From Candidatus Saccharimonadota bacterium (GTDB lineage: Bacteria > Patescibacteriota > Saccharimonadia > Saccharimonadales > Saccharimonadaceae), in contig JAFQXN010000006.1 in the NCBI GenBank assembly GCA_017406905.1, positions 1-64,000 on the forward strand: a stretch of 64,000 nucleotides of DNA. The letters run 5' to 3'. Under the pieces are notes generated by a model. It was not told the origin of the DNA and made no database searches. It worked only from the letters and a program-made list of their open reading frames with translations. Below are positions 16,311-24,457 of the stretch, piece by piece; position 1 is the first letter of the stretch, and each line of letters opens with the position of its first letter. The position numbers and the translations under genes were made by a program.

Positions 16311-17930
16311 ATGAGTAAATTATTTGACCGCCTGATTGAAATGCGCGGCATCGATGCCGACTTTTTAAATCCTTGTTACGATAATCTCTCTGACCCATTC
16401 CTGCTCCCCGACATGGATAAGGCAACCTCACGCATCAAACAGGCAATCCAAAACCACGATAAAATTCTCATTTACGGCGATTACGATGTTGACGGTATTA
16501 CCGCCAGCGCCCTTATGGAAGAAGCTTTAATTTTATCCGGCGCCGCACCGGGCAATATCTCTATTATGTTGCCAGACCGCTTCACCGACGGTTATGGCAT
16601 GAGTCCTAAGTTAATCAAATTCGCTCAATCTCAAGGGATTAAATTAGTTATTACCGTCGACTGCGGCTCTCGCAATCACGACATTATCACGGAATTAAAC
16701 AATCTAGGGGTAGATTCAATCATTACCGATCATCACGAAACCGACACCACTCTCCCAAGCGCTATTGCCGTCATCAACCCTAAACGCAAAGATTGCCCCA
16801 CCATTTCTCTTAAGAATATTGCCGGCGTTGGCGTCGCCTTTAAACTTGCCCAGGCTCTCGTTCAAACCAATCTCATCAAAAACGGCCAAGAAAAATGGCT
16901 CTTAGATCTCGTTCTCATTGGCACTATTTGCGATAATATGACTCTCACAGGAGAGAACCGCATCTTTGGCTATTTTGGCATCAAAGTTCTCGAAAAAACC
17001 CGCCGCCCTGGCCTCGCCGAATTGATGCGCCGTGCCAGAGTAAAAAATTTGAACGCCGAGTCTATTGGCTTTCAAATTGGCCCTCGCCTTAATGCTGCTG
17101 GTCGTCTAGAGTCAGCCGACATCGCCCTTAATCTTCTCCGCGCCAGAAGTGCCATCGAGGCTGCTCCTCTTGCCGAAAAATTAGAGCAACTGAACAAAAA
17201 ACGTAAAACTGAACAAATATCCGCCACGCGCGAGATTATTGCGCGCGGCGTTTCCGACGATCCCGTCATTATCGCGGCTGGCAACTGGCATGAAGGCATA
17301 CTCGGCATCGTCGCTGGTCGTCTTGTCGAAGAATATCACCGCCCATCTTTTGTTCTTTCCGAAGTTGAAGACGGCACTCTTAAAGGTTCCGGTCGCAGTT
17401 TTGGTGATTTTAATCTTGCCGAAGCCCTTAACTACGCCAAAACCGCAATTATCGGCGGCGGTGGACACGCCGGAGCTGCTGGAGTTCGTCTAGACAAATC
17501 ACGCCTCCATGACTTTTGTGCTAAAATAAACGAATACTATAAGAGTTTACATCTAATCGAACAAGAAAAATACCTCAGAATTCACGCCGATCTTGACGTC
17601 GATACGTTCACTAATTTTTCCTTTAATTTTCTTAATGAGCTCAAAACCCTTGAACCTTTTGGCGCAGGGAACGAAGAGCCAGTTTTTCGTCTCAAAAATG
17701 TCAATATTCTCAATGTAACTCGCATGGGCGCCGACCGCAATCATCTACGTCTTGACATCAAAGACCAGTCCAATAAACCCCTCAAGCTGGTCGCTTTTTT
17801 CGCTCCGGAATCTTGGCTTTCTCTCGATTCTGCCTCGAAAATTGAACCAATTATTAAACTCACCACCAATGATTTTAATGGAGTTAAATCTGTCGAAGCT
17901 CGTCTTCTTGATATCGGCATCATAAATTGA
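16311..17930 (+). CDS. recJ: Single-stranded-DNA exonuclease RecJ
   Basis: 539 aa. DHH phosphoesterase motifs are present: GDYDVDGITA (about residue 55), VDCGSRN (about 119) and TDHHET (about 138). The DHHA1 motif GGGGHAGAAG (about 381) follows, then a C-terminal OB-fold. It degrades ssDNA 5' to 3' in recombination and mismatch repair. All metal ligands are present. Length matches the family's core form. It is second in an operon with the winged-helix gene. Confidence 0.95.
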   Translation: MSKLFDRLIEMRGIDADFLNPCYDNLSDPFLLPDMDKATSRIKQAIQNHDKILIYGDYDVDGITASALMEEALILSGAAPGNISIMLPDRFTDGYGMSPKLIKFAQSQGIKLVITVDCGSRNHDIITELNNLGVDSIITDHHETDTTLPSAIAVINPKRKDCPTISLKNIAGVGVAFKLAQALVQTNLIKNGQEKWLLDLVLIGTICDNMTLTGENRIFGYFGIKVLEKTRRPGLAELMRRARVKNLNAESIGFQIGPRLNAAGRLESADIALNLLRARSAIEAAPLAEKLEQLNKKRKTEQISATREIIARGVSDDPVIIAAGNWHEGILGIVAGRLVEEYHRPSFVLSEVEDGTLKGSGRSFGDFNLAEALNYAKTAIIGGGGHAGAAGVRLDKSRLHDFCAKINEYYKSLHLIEQEKYLRIHADLDVDTFTNFSFNFLNELKTLEPFGAGNEEPVFRLKNVNILNVTRMGADRNHLRLDIKDQSNKPLKLVAFFAPESWLSLDSASKIEPIIKLTTNDFNGVKSVEARLLDIGIIN

Positions 17931-17949
17931 TTTATGTTATAATTAACCC

Positions 17950-18486
17950 ATGAAGAAAGTCATTCTCAAGTGCAAGCTAAAAAATCGCGACCAATTTGAA
18001 GACAAACTTAGCGAAATCGATCTCGATTTTTCCGCAATTTATTGGCAACACGATCGCATTTATCTTCCGCGCGATTACAAAACGCACTCCAATTTCCCCC
18101 GCCTCATTATGCGCACCGAGGTAAAAGCCGTAGATAAACCGGCTAAATACAGCCTTATTCTTCGTCGCCACATTGAAGATTCTGGTATCGATATTGTTGA
18201 GGAGTCCAATATCAAAGATTACGAGACCATTACAAATATTATCTTACAACTCGGTTTTCGCCCTGCTGCGGAAGTTTCTCGTCGGCGTCAAGATCTCAAA
18301 ATGGGCGAGGGTACCTACATTTACCTAGATAAAATCGAAAACCACCCAGGTTATTACGCTAAAATTGAGTCCGAGCTCACTACCACTGATTCCGTTATCG
18401 CCGCCAAAGAAGACCTCAAGAAAACTTTCGAAACTCTCGGCGAATCTAATTTTATAGATAAACCTTATAGCGACATCGGCAATTAA
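17950..18486 (+). CDS. CYTH-domain protein (adenylate cyclase class IV/ThTPase-like)
   Basis: 178 aa. The triphosphate-tunnel fold is suggested by alternating charged strands: PRLIMRTEVKA (about residue 52), YSLILRRHIED (about 70), RRRQDLKM (about 115) and YIYLDKIENHPGYYAKIESEL (about 120-140). These supply the Arg, Lys and Glu lining of the tunnel. The usual N-terminal ExExK signature is missing; the first strand reads KKVILKCKLKN. Activity on a triphosphate substrate is therefore uncertain. TATAAT (17938-17943) ends 6 nt before the ATG, so it is leaderless. Confidence 0.75.
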   Translation: MKKVILKCKLKNRDQFEDKLSEIDLDFSAIYWQHDRIYLPRDYKTHSNFPRLIMRTEVKAVDKPAKYSLILRRHIEDSGIDIVEESNIKDYETITNIILQLGFRPAAEVSRRRQDLKMGEGTYIYLDKIENHPGYYAKIESELTTTDSVIAAKEDLKKTFETLGESNFIDKPYSDIGN

Positions 18487-18494
18487 AATCTTTA

Positions 18495-19487
18495 TTATCC
18501 TCTTGGCGGTTCACCATCTGGCTCGCCCAGCAGTTTTTTCGACTTGATTTCGTACCTCTTACCATTTACCGGTGATACGTAATAATCCTCGTTAAGCAAA
18601 TTCACAAACATTGTTAAATCTTTGTCATCCATGATGATAATTGAGCCATCATCATCAGTCATTAGCTCAAGCTGCATATCATCTGCATATTCTAGTAGCT
18701 TATCCTGCGGCATTTCTTCTGCTATATCCATCGCTTGCACCTTTTTCAGGATTGGTTTTTTGTCCGCTAGTAGGGAATCAAGCGTCAAACCTTCTGCAAA
18801 TGACAGTTTATATTTCTCGGTCAATTCTTTAGCTTTCGCCTCTGCAATCACTTGCGATTTATAATCATATTGGAATAAATTTTCAAATTTTGCTTGATTA
18901 AACACGATAATTGTACCGTCCACAATCGCCACTTGGTTATCATCCGGCATTTTCAGCGCTATCTCTGCCGAAAATGGTTCAAAACTTTCACCATTTATCT
19001 CCCAAGATTGTGCGCCCTTCAGCGCTGCTGACGCCGAGATTAGCTTTGCAATATAAAAAGTCTTAGAGCCTTCATCACCACCAGGATAGGTAAACTTCGC
19101 TATAATTCCTTTTACCTTTTTAAAATCGTACTCATTTTCCGAGAAGTAATCAATATCCTTATATTCATTTTCAATCAGATGAATCAAAGTCTCAGCCCGC
19201 CCAACTTTCGACAGGGAAGTACGATAAATTACTTTCTCTTCGCCATCCGCCCTCTCATACTCGCGACACTCCAACCCTTTGTCAGCCTCCTCTATAATAA
19301 AGTGTACCGCCTCTTGCATAAACATTGATTTCACCGCGCCGGTCAATTTATCGGAATATTTTATCTTATAAGGTGTGTAATTTTTATTAAACAAAAACAA
19401 CTCCGCCGAAACATTGTTTTTTACCTCATCAATCTCATTTGCCCAAAGAAAAACATCAAACGGCTCACCAGTATTAGGATTTTCCAT
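18495..19487 (-). CDS. DUF4868 / KwaB-like protein
   Basis: 330 aa, soluble, acidic. The C-terminal half has the pattern I associate with DUF4868, the KwaB component of the Kiwa anti-phage system: a strand pair then FNQAKFENLFQYDYK (about residues 214-228), a long helix, IIIMDDKDLTMFVNLLNEDYYVSP (about 288-311) and the closing GKRYEIKSKKLL. In Kiwa, KwaB binds DNA and works with the membrane sensor KwaA. No KwaA-like membrane gene is next to it. Solitary DUF4868 genes exist, so defence is an inference. The start is the ATG after GTGGAGATAGTT rather than the GTG 12 nt upstream; TATAAT lies further upstream. Confidence 0.65.
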   Translation of the reverse strand: MENPNTGEPFDVFLWANEIDEVKNNVSAELFLFNKNYTPYKIKYSDKLTGAVKSMFMQEAVHFIIEEADKGLECREYERADGEEKVIYRTSLSKVGRAETLIHLIENEYKDIDYFSENEYDFKKVKGIIAKFTYPGGDEGSKTFYIAKLISASAALKGAQSWEINGESFEPFSAEIALKMPDDNQVAIVDGTIIVFNQAKFENLFQYDYKSQVIAEAKAKELTEKYKLSFAEGLTLDSLLADKKPILKKVQAMDIAEEMPQDKLLEYADDMQLELMTDDDGSIIIMDDKDLTMFVNLLNEDYYVSPVNGKRYEIKSKKLLGEPDGEPPRG

Positions 19488-19638
19488 AACTATCTCCACT
19501 TATTTACTAGGATTATATCACATCAAATGTAATCAGAAAATGCCTTTTGAATACCAGGATAGCCTCAATCACCCCGTCCGTTCGGTTATTATTAAATAAA
19601 ATCTACAAAAATCAAGGGTACCATGTTCGGTAAAATAA

Positions 19639-19667
19639 CAGGGAAGTTATCCACTAATTGTGGAAAA
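19639..19667. promoter_or_regulatory. Paired DnaA-box-like sites in inverted orientation
   Basis: TTATCCACT (19647-19655) and, on the other strand, TTTTCCACA (19659-19667) each match the DnaA box TTATCCACA at 8 of 9 bases. They form an imperfect dyad with AT-rich DNA beside it. This could be a DnaA-controlled regulatory site. There is no dnaA gene or origin cluster in the window. Confidence 0.4.
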
Positions 19668-19709
19668 CTCAAGGTATTTATAAAAACATAAAAAAGTCTA
19701 AAAAAGCTC

Positions 19710-19738
19710 TTGCATTTTGCCAAAAAATATACTAAACT
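19710..19738 (+). promoter_or_regulatory. Promoter of the pre-rsmH structured RNA
   Basis: TTGCAT (19710-19715), 17-nt spacer, TAAACT (19733-19738). The predicted start, about 19745, falls in a small hairpin, TTAGCG (19743-19748) with CGCTAA (19764-19769). Confidence 0.55.
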
Positions 19739-19744
19739 AAAGTT

Positions 19745-20046
19745 AGCGAATAAATAATAAAAACGCTAAAACAAAACGTACCTTAAAAGAGTTTGAGATC
19801 GGCCAACTAGGAGTTTCGGCGCGCATTAAATTTCAAGCGAGATGCGAAAAAACAATCGTGCGCTCTTTCCTTAAACACACCTCCCAATAAAACTCTATAT
19901 GGTTAAACCAATACACAATAAGTCTCTCAACGGCTACGATATATGGTTAGTCTTAGATTAACCAAATCGTGGTAGATATATTGTGAACAAACAAAAATCA
20001 AAGCAGAAACAAAAACGCTGAAGTTTCTAGTTGAACGATCTCAAAC
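19745..20046 (+). ncRNA. Candidate structured RNA upstream of rsmH
   Basis: No ORF is supported. GTTTGAGATCGGCCAAC (19791-19807) pairs with GTTGAACGATCTCAAAC (20030-20046): 11 bp, a 2x2 internal loop and 4 bp, closing a 256-nt domain. Inside it CACAATA (19914-19920) pairs with TATTGTG (19979-19985). This encloses CTACGAT/ATCGTggTAG (19934-19940 with 19966-19975) and GGTTA/TAACC (19945-19949 with 19959-19963). GAGTTT (19811-19816) can pair with AAACTC (19890-19895). Signatures of RNase P RNA, tmRNA, SRP RNA and 6S were looked for and not found. It could be a stand-alone ncRNA, since rsmH has its own -10 box right after the 3' arm, or a mobile element with terminal inverted repeats. Confidence 0.6.
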
Positions 20047-20062
20047 GTTGTATAATAACAGT

Positions 20063-20935
20063 ATGGAGAAACTACATATCCCCGTATTATTATCTGAAGT
20101 CATGGCGGGCCTAAAGCCCAAGCAGGGTGAATCTTATCTGGATTTAACTGCTGGTTATGGAGGTCACGCTAAGGAGATTTTGGATGTAACACAGAATTAT
20201 AAAGATTCGGTTTTAGTTGATCGTGATGAATTCGCCGCCAAATACTTAGAGCGGGAATTTCCTCTCGAAATCAGCATCAAAAACACAGATTTTTATAATG
20301 CAGTGCTGCAGCTTTTTAAGTGTGGAAAGACTTTTGATATAATACTGGCAGACTTTGGAGTTTCTTCTCCGCAACTAGATATGGAAGATAGAGGCTTTTC
20401 GTTTAAAAACGACGGGCCACTAGATATGCGGATGGATAGACGGCAAGATTTAACGGCGGACGAAATAGTTAATCATTATAGCGAAAGGGAATTGGCAGAC
20501 ATTTTCACTACCTATGGCGAAGAAAGCCCAGGTCGTGCCAAAATGCTAGCCAGGGAAATAGTACATAGCCGTCCGATTCATAGCACTAAAGAATTAGCCG
20601 ATATTATCAAGGCTAAGTCTAAGCATAGTAAAATCCACCCCGCTACCAAGATTTTCCAAGCAATTCGTATCGTAGTGAATGACGAGCTTTCAGAGATTGA
20701 GAAAACTCTGCCGCTCTTGCCAAAGCTACTCAATAAAAACGGGCGCGTGGGAATCATTACTTTTCATAGTCTAGAGGATAGGCTGGTTAAGGATTACTTC
20801 AAATCGGCTTCTAGCTTGGGCGAAGAATCCGAATTACAAATCATCAACAAAAAGCCAATCACTGCGGAGAGTATGGAGTTGCTTATCAACCCGCGGGCTA
20901 GGAGCGCAAAACTCAGGCTAGCTAAGCGGAATTGA
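20063..20935 (+). CDS. rsmH: 16S rRNA (cytosine-1402-N4)-methyltransferase
   Basis: 290 aa. MEKLHIPVLLSEVMAGLKP is the family's N-terminus, followed by LDLTAGYGGHA (AdoMet loop, about residue 26), LADFGVSSPQLD (about 98) and GIITFHSLEDRLVKDYF near the C-terminus. It methylates C1402 in the ribosomal decoding centre. As in most bacteria it heads the division/cell-wall cluster, but mraZ is missing. TATAAT (20051-20056) ends 6 nt before the ATG, so it is leaderless; a TTG further up in frame is not used. Its base use differs from its neighbours: 120 nt at 20401-20520 hold 32 G and 20 C, whereas the + strand of nearby genes is C-rich. Confidence 0.95.
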   Translation: MEKLHIPVLLSEVMAGLKPKQGESYLDLTAGYGGHAKEILDVTQNYKDSVLVDRDEFAAKYLEREFPLEISIKNTDFYNAVLQLFKCGKTFDIILADFGVSSPQLDMEDRGFSFKNDGPLDMRMDRRQDLTADEIVNHYSERELADIFTTYGEESPGRAKMLAREIVHSRPIHSTKELADIIKAKSKHSKIHPATKIFQAIRIVVNDELSEIEKTLPLLPKLLNKNGRVGIITFHSLEDRLVKDYFKSASSLGEESELQIINKKPITAESMELLINPRARSAKLRLAKRN

Positions 20936-20967
20936 TAAAATAAAAACTAAACACAAAAGGAGGCAAA

Positions 20968-21033
20968 ATGCCAAAACAAATTTTAGTTGCGAACAAATCC
21001 CGCAAACAAACTGTTAAGGTAAATTTTCGCTAG
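20968..21033 (+). CDS. 21-codon leader-type ORF with strong ribosome site
   Basis: Encodes a 21-residue basic peptide that starts MPKQILVANKSRKQ and ends VNFR. AAAGGAGGCAAA just before the ATG is one of the best Shine-Dalgarno sites in the window. The TAG stop (21031-21033) lies inside the 5' strand of the first large hairpin downstream, so translation would affect folding of that RNA. This is the layout of an attenuator leader peptide, although no obvious run of one amino acid is present. It matches no known protein to my eye. Confidence 0.5.
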   Translation: MPKQILVANKSRKQTVKVNFR

Positions 21034-21201
21034 AGTCCCCCTTGCCGAGCGAAGCCACAGAGCTTCGCTCGGGTTCCGGGCTCTAGTGACTTGGGCCTAA
21101 AAAGGCTCACCAATTAGAGTTTCACAGAGAGTGTGAAGTGTATGACCTTCCCGGGAAAGTTCTTGCGAGTTACTTATAGCTCTGCTCGCAAAACTTCCCG
21201 G
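21030..21201 (+). ncRNA. Multi-hairpin RNA leader between rsmH and ftsL
   Basis: Four hairpins follow one another. H1: CTAGAG (21030-21035) with CTCTAG (21081-21086), enclosing a perfect 11-bp CCGAGCGAAGC (21045-21055) with GCTTCGCTCGG (21062-21072). H2: TTGG-GCCT (21091-21098) with AGGC...CCAA (21103-21113). H3: TTCACA (21121-21126) with TGTGAA (21132-21137). H4: a long stem from CCGGGAA (21151) to TTCCCGG (21201). CTCTAG can instead pair with TTAGAG (21114-21119), giving a competing fold. No U-run follows H4, so it is not a simple terminator. It could be a regulatory leader for ftsL-ftsI or a processed stable RNA. Confidence 0.65.
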
Positions 21202-21283
21202 ACTAAGACAAAAGACAAAACAAAATCAATCAATTGAAAATAAAAACAAATAAACAAAAACACAAGCGAGGAAATAACCAAAA

Positions 21284-21628
21284 ATGCGAGAACAATCATT
21301 TACTACCAGACGAACTGCGAGCGCCGGATTTGCTCGAAACCGCAATACCGTACGCCACACCAGAAGAAGTTTAGGCTCAATCTCTCAAATTGTCATCGTG
21401 GGTATGCTCACTCTAGTTTTTGGCCTTATTTATGTTGCCGAGGGCACTAAAGCTACCAGTTTCGATTACGAAATCTCTTCTGTTGAATCTGAAATTACTG
21501 AAATGAATTCCAAAAAAGACGATTTAGCGGTTGAAAAAGCACGTCTGACATCCGTCGCCACTGCCAAAACCAGCACTGTAGCAGCCGCGATGGAAGACGC
21601 TACGGTAACTGGCTATGCCACGGAATAA
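21284..21628 (+). CDS. ftsL: FtsL-like division protein
   Basis: 114 aa: basic cytoplasmic tail, one membrane segment (about residues 35-53), then a short coiled-coil-like extracellular part (SFDYEISSVESEITEMNSKKDDLAVEKARL, about 58-87). This topology and its place between rsmH and ftsI are typical of FtsL, which holds the FtsQLB complex and activates FtsWI. Sequence identity is low in this family, so the call rests mainly on context. It overlaps ftsI by 14 nt. GCGAGGAAAT lies before the ATG. Confidence 0.75.
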   Translation: MREQSFTTRRTASAGFARNRNTVRHTRRSLGSISQIVIVGMLTLVFGLIYVAEGTKATSFDYEISSVESEITEMNSKKDDLAVEKARLTSVATAKTSTVAAAMEDATVTGYATE

Positions 21629-23399
21629 CCAATACAATCAACCGGTGACTTCGAGTCAGATTTCAAGTCACCGCATTAAAATTCTAAAGAAAATCGTTTT
21701 TGTTGCTCTCGCAATTATTGCGGTGCGACTTTTTTTCATTCAAATTATCGAACATGATATGTGGGTAGCTAAAGCCGACGAACAGCACACCCTGTTAGAG
21801 ACCATCGTCGCCAAAAGAGGCGAAATATACATGATGGATGGTGATGAGCCGGCCGCAGTTGTCCTAAACCAAACTACCTATCAGATTATTATTGATCCTG
21901 CCATTACCGAAAAAGACGCAATCGAAAAAGCTCTCACAACTTACGCTAAAGATTATATCGTTGTTGATCTTGACGAAGTCTATGGTCGAGAAGGCCTCAG
22001 ATACTCCATCGTCGCCAAAAACGTTCCTCGCGAAATTGCCACCAAAATAGCCGAAGAGGATATTTCGGCGGTGTGGTTCCAAAAAAATAATCAGCGCGTT
22101 TATCCGGAAGGGGATTTGGCCTCTGGTCTGCTTGGCTTTGTTAACGCCGACGGCCTCGGCCAATACGGCGTCGAGGGCTCGCTCAATGGCTTACTTTCTG
22201 GCAAGGATGGCCTTCTCAAAGCCACAGCCGACGTCAATAACGTAGCTCTTTCTATCGGCAATGATAACGTCAAAATACCGGCAGAAGACGGTAAAAATAT
22301 AGTTCTCTCCGTTGACCGTGGTCTCGAAAAGGGAGTGGAGGAAAAAGCTATCGACGCCATCAATTCTACCGCCGCCACTAACGCCGCCGTCCTCATCATG
22401 AATCCCAACACTGGCGAGGTAATTGCTATGGCCAATTTGCCCAACTATAATCCAGATGATTATGGCAACGTTGCCGACGCATCTTCCTACGTAAATTACA
22501 CTACCGAAATCCCTTATGAACCAGCCTCAGTTTGTAAAAATTTCGCTTTTTCTGCTGCCATTAACGAAGGCGTAATGACTCCAGATACCACATATTTCAA
22601 CCAAGGCTACGAAATCATCGATGGCTGGAAAATTCAAAATGCCGAGCAGCGTTCCATGCTCTACGGCACTATCAATATGCGTACCGCTCTATATTGGTCG
22701 CTCAATACTGGTTCAATTTACGCGCTCAAACTCTTGGGCGGCAATTCCAATGAAATTACTCAGCAAGGTCGCGAAAAACTTTATGATTATTACTATAACA
22801 AATTCCGTTTAGGCCGTGCTACCGGCATCGAACTCATTGAAGCCGAAGGTTTCATCCCAGACCCCAATGAAGGCTGGGGCCGCGATTCCGTCTACGCCAA
22901 CATGACCTTTGGCCAGAATCTAGGTATCACCATGATTCAAACCGCCACCGCCTTTTCGGCAGTCGTAAACGGCGGTTTCTACCGAACTCCTACTATCGTT
23001 AAGGGCACGCTAGAGAATGGCGAAATCGTCAGTTCGGCAAAAAATGATGTCATCAATGAACAGATTCTTTCAGAAGAAACTAGCTCAGCGATGCGCAGTA
23101 TGCTTGTCAATAACCGAGATTACAAAGTCCGTGCGGGCATTGACCGCGCCGGCTATAGCATTGGTGGAAAATCCGGTACCGCCCAGGTTATTAAAGATGG
23201 TGCCTACGATGATACTATGAGCGAGACTGTAGGTACTTATATTGGCTTTGTAGGCACGGAAGGGGAGTTGCCAAAATACGTAATAATGGTTAAAATGTGG
23301 GGAGAGGGTCAATATTTGGATGGCGGAATAGCTAGTGGTTTATTTGATTCGCTCTCTAATTACCTCATTGATTATTTAAAAATAAAACCGAAAGCATAA
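21615..23399 (+). CDS. ftsI: Division transpeptidase FtsI (class B PBP)
   Basis: 594 aa. One N-terminal membrane segment (about residues 27-46), a PBP dimerisation region, then the transpeptidase domain. Active-site motifs are SVCK (about 305, nucleophile Ser in ASVCK), SLN (about 361) and KSGTA (about 519), the last in place of the common KTG. It cross-links septal peptidoglycan as partner of FtsW. It overlaps ftsL by 14 nt and mraY follows 7 nt later, so it is translationally coupled within the cluster. Confidence 0.95.
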   Translation: MPRNNQYNQPVTSSQISSHRIKILKKIVFVALAIIAVRLFFIQIIEHDMWVAKADEQHTLLETIVAKRGEIYMMDGDEPAAVVLNQTTYQIIIDPAITEKDAIEKALTTYAKDYIVVDLDEVYGREGLRYSIVAKNVPREIATKIAEEDISAVWFQKNNQRVYPEGDLASGLLGFVNADGLGQYGVEGSLNGLLSGKDGLLKATADVNNVALSIGNDNVKIPAEDGKNIVLSVDRGLEKGVEEKAIDAINSTAATNAAVLIMNPNTGEVIAMANLPNYNPDDYGNVADASSYVNYTTEIPYEPASVCKNFAFSAAINEGVMTPDTTYFNQGYEIIDGWKIQNAEQRSMLYGTINMRTALYWSLNTGSIYALKLLGGNSNEITQQGREKLYDYYYNKFRLGRATGIELIEAEGFIPDPNEGWGRDSVYANMTFGQNLGITMIQTATAFSAVVNGGFYRTPTIVKGTLENGEIVSSAKNDVINEQILSEETSSAMRSMLVNNRDYKVRAGIDRAGYSIGGKSGTAQVIKDGAYDDTMSETVGTYIGFVGTEGELPKYVIMVKMWGEGQYLDGGIASGLFDSLSNYLIDYLKIKPKA

Positions 23400-23406
23400 T
23401 AAATAT

Positions 23407-24429
23407 ATGAGTATTAACGATGAAGTATTTTATGGATTGTTACTTGCTCTAGCAGGGTTCCTATTTTCTATGGTTTTAACTCCATTTTATACGCATTTTG
23501 CCTATAAATATAAATTCTGGAAAAAACAGAAAAAGACCACCGTAGATGGCAAATCCCTCCCGGTCATGACCAAGCTTCATGCTCACAAATTCAAGCACGT
23601 CTTCCCAACCATGGCCGGTCTCATCGGCGTAGTCTCTGTCACTGCCGTTACATGGATTTTCAATCTAGATCGTGGTCAGACTTGGCTACCACTCATCGGC
23701 TTTTTGGGCGGGGCCTTAGTCGGCGTAATTGACGACGTAATCAATATCTTCGGTTCAGGTCGTGGCGCTGCTGGCCTCCGCGGCCCAGTCAAATTTTTCC
23801 TTATTACTGTAGTCGGGCTCGCCTTAGGCTGGTTCTTTGCCGTTAAGCTTGGTTGGACTAGTATTTTATTGCCATTTATCGGCGATTTCGAGGTTGGTGC
23901 CGTTTGGATGATGATAATATTTGCCTTTGCTGTAGTCGCCACCTCCAACGCAGTCAATATCACCGACGGCCTAGATGGTCTATCTGGCGGTCTCGCCATG
24001 ATGTCGTACGGTGCTTATGGCATTATAGCGCTTTTTCAGGGAAATATGCTACTATTCGGCTTCTGTCTTACCGTGGTCGGTTGGCTCCTTAGCTATGTTT
24101 GGTTTAATGTCCCACCTGCTCGCTTTATGATGGGTGATACAGGTTCATTCGCACTAGGTGCTGGCCTGGGTGTAGTATCGATGATGACCAACTCCTTCCT
24201 CTTACTTCCAATCATCGGCCTTCCTTTCGTAGTAGAGACCGGCTCCAGCCTTATCCAGCTTTTCTCCAAAAAATTCTTTCACAAAAAAATCTTCATCTCC
24301 GCACCACTGCATCATCATCTAGAAGCTAAAGGCTGGGGTGAAGCTAAAATCGTCATGCGTTTTTGGATTGTTGCTGGCGTCTGCGCCATCCTCGGCATCT
24401 TTATTGCTGCTACCGGAGGGGCAATTTAA
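23407..24429 (+). CDS. mraY: Phospho-MurNAc-pentapeptide transferase MraY
   Basis: 340 aa polytopic protein with about ten membrane segments. Signatures: IDDVINIFG (about residue 109), NAVNITDGLDGLSGG (about 183), MGDTGSFALG (about 242) and the HHHLEAKGW loop (about 301). It moves phospho-MurNAc-pentapeptide onto undecaprenyl phosphate, giving lipid I, at the membrane. Catalytic Asp residues are present. It lies between ftsI and ftsW in the cell-wall cluster, so this organism makes its own lipid-linked precursors at this step. Confidence 0.96.
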   Translation: MSINDEVFYGLLLALAGFLFSMVLTPFYTHFAYKYKFWKKQKKTTVDGKSLPVMTKLHAHKFKHVFPTMAGLIGVVSVTAVTWIFNLDRGQTWLPLIGFLGGALVGVIDDVINIFGSGRGAAGLRGPVKFFLITVVGLALGWFFAVKLGWTSILLPFIGDFEVGAVWMMIIFAFAVVATSNAVNITDGLDGLSGGLAMMSYGAYGIIALFQGNMLLFGFCLTVVGWLLSYVWFNVPPARFMMGDTGSFALGAGLGVVSMMTNSFLLLPIIGLPFVVETGSSLIQLFSKKFFHKKIFISAPLHHHLEAKGWGEAKIVMRFWIVAGVCAILGIFIAATGGAI

Positions 24430-24457
24430 TGATCATCTACCAAGGAATAGTTGTGGC

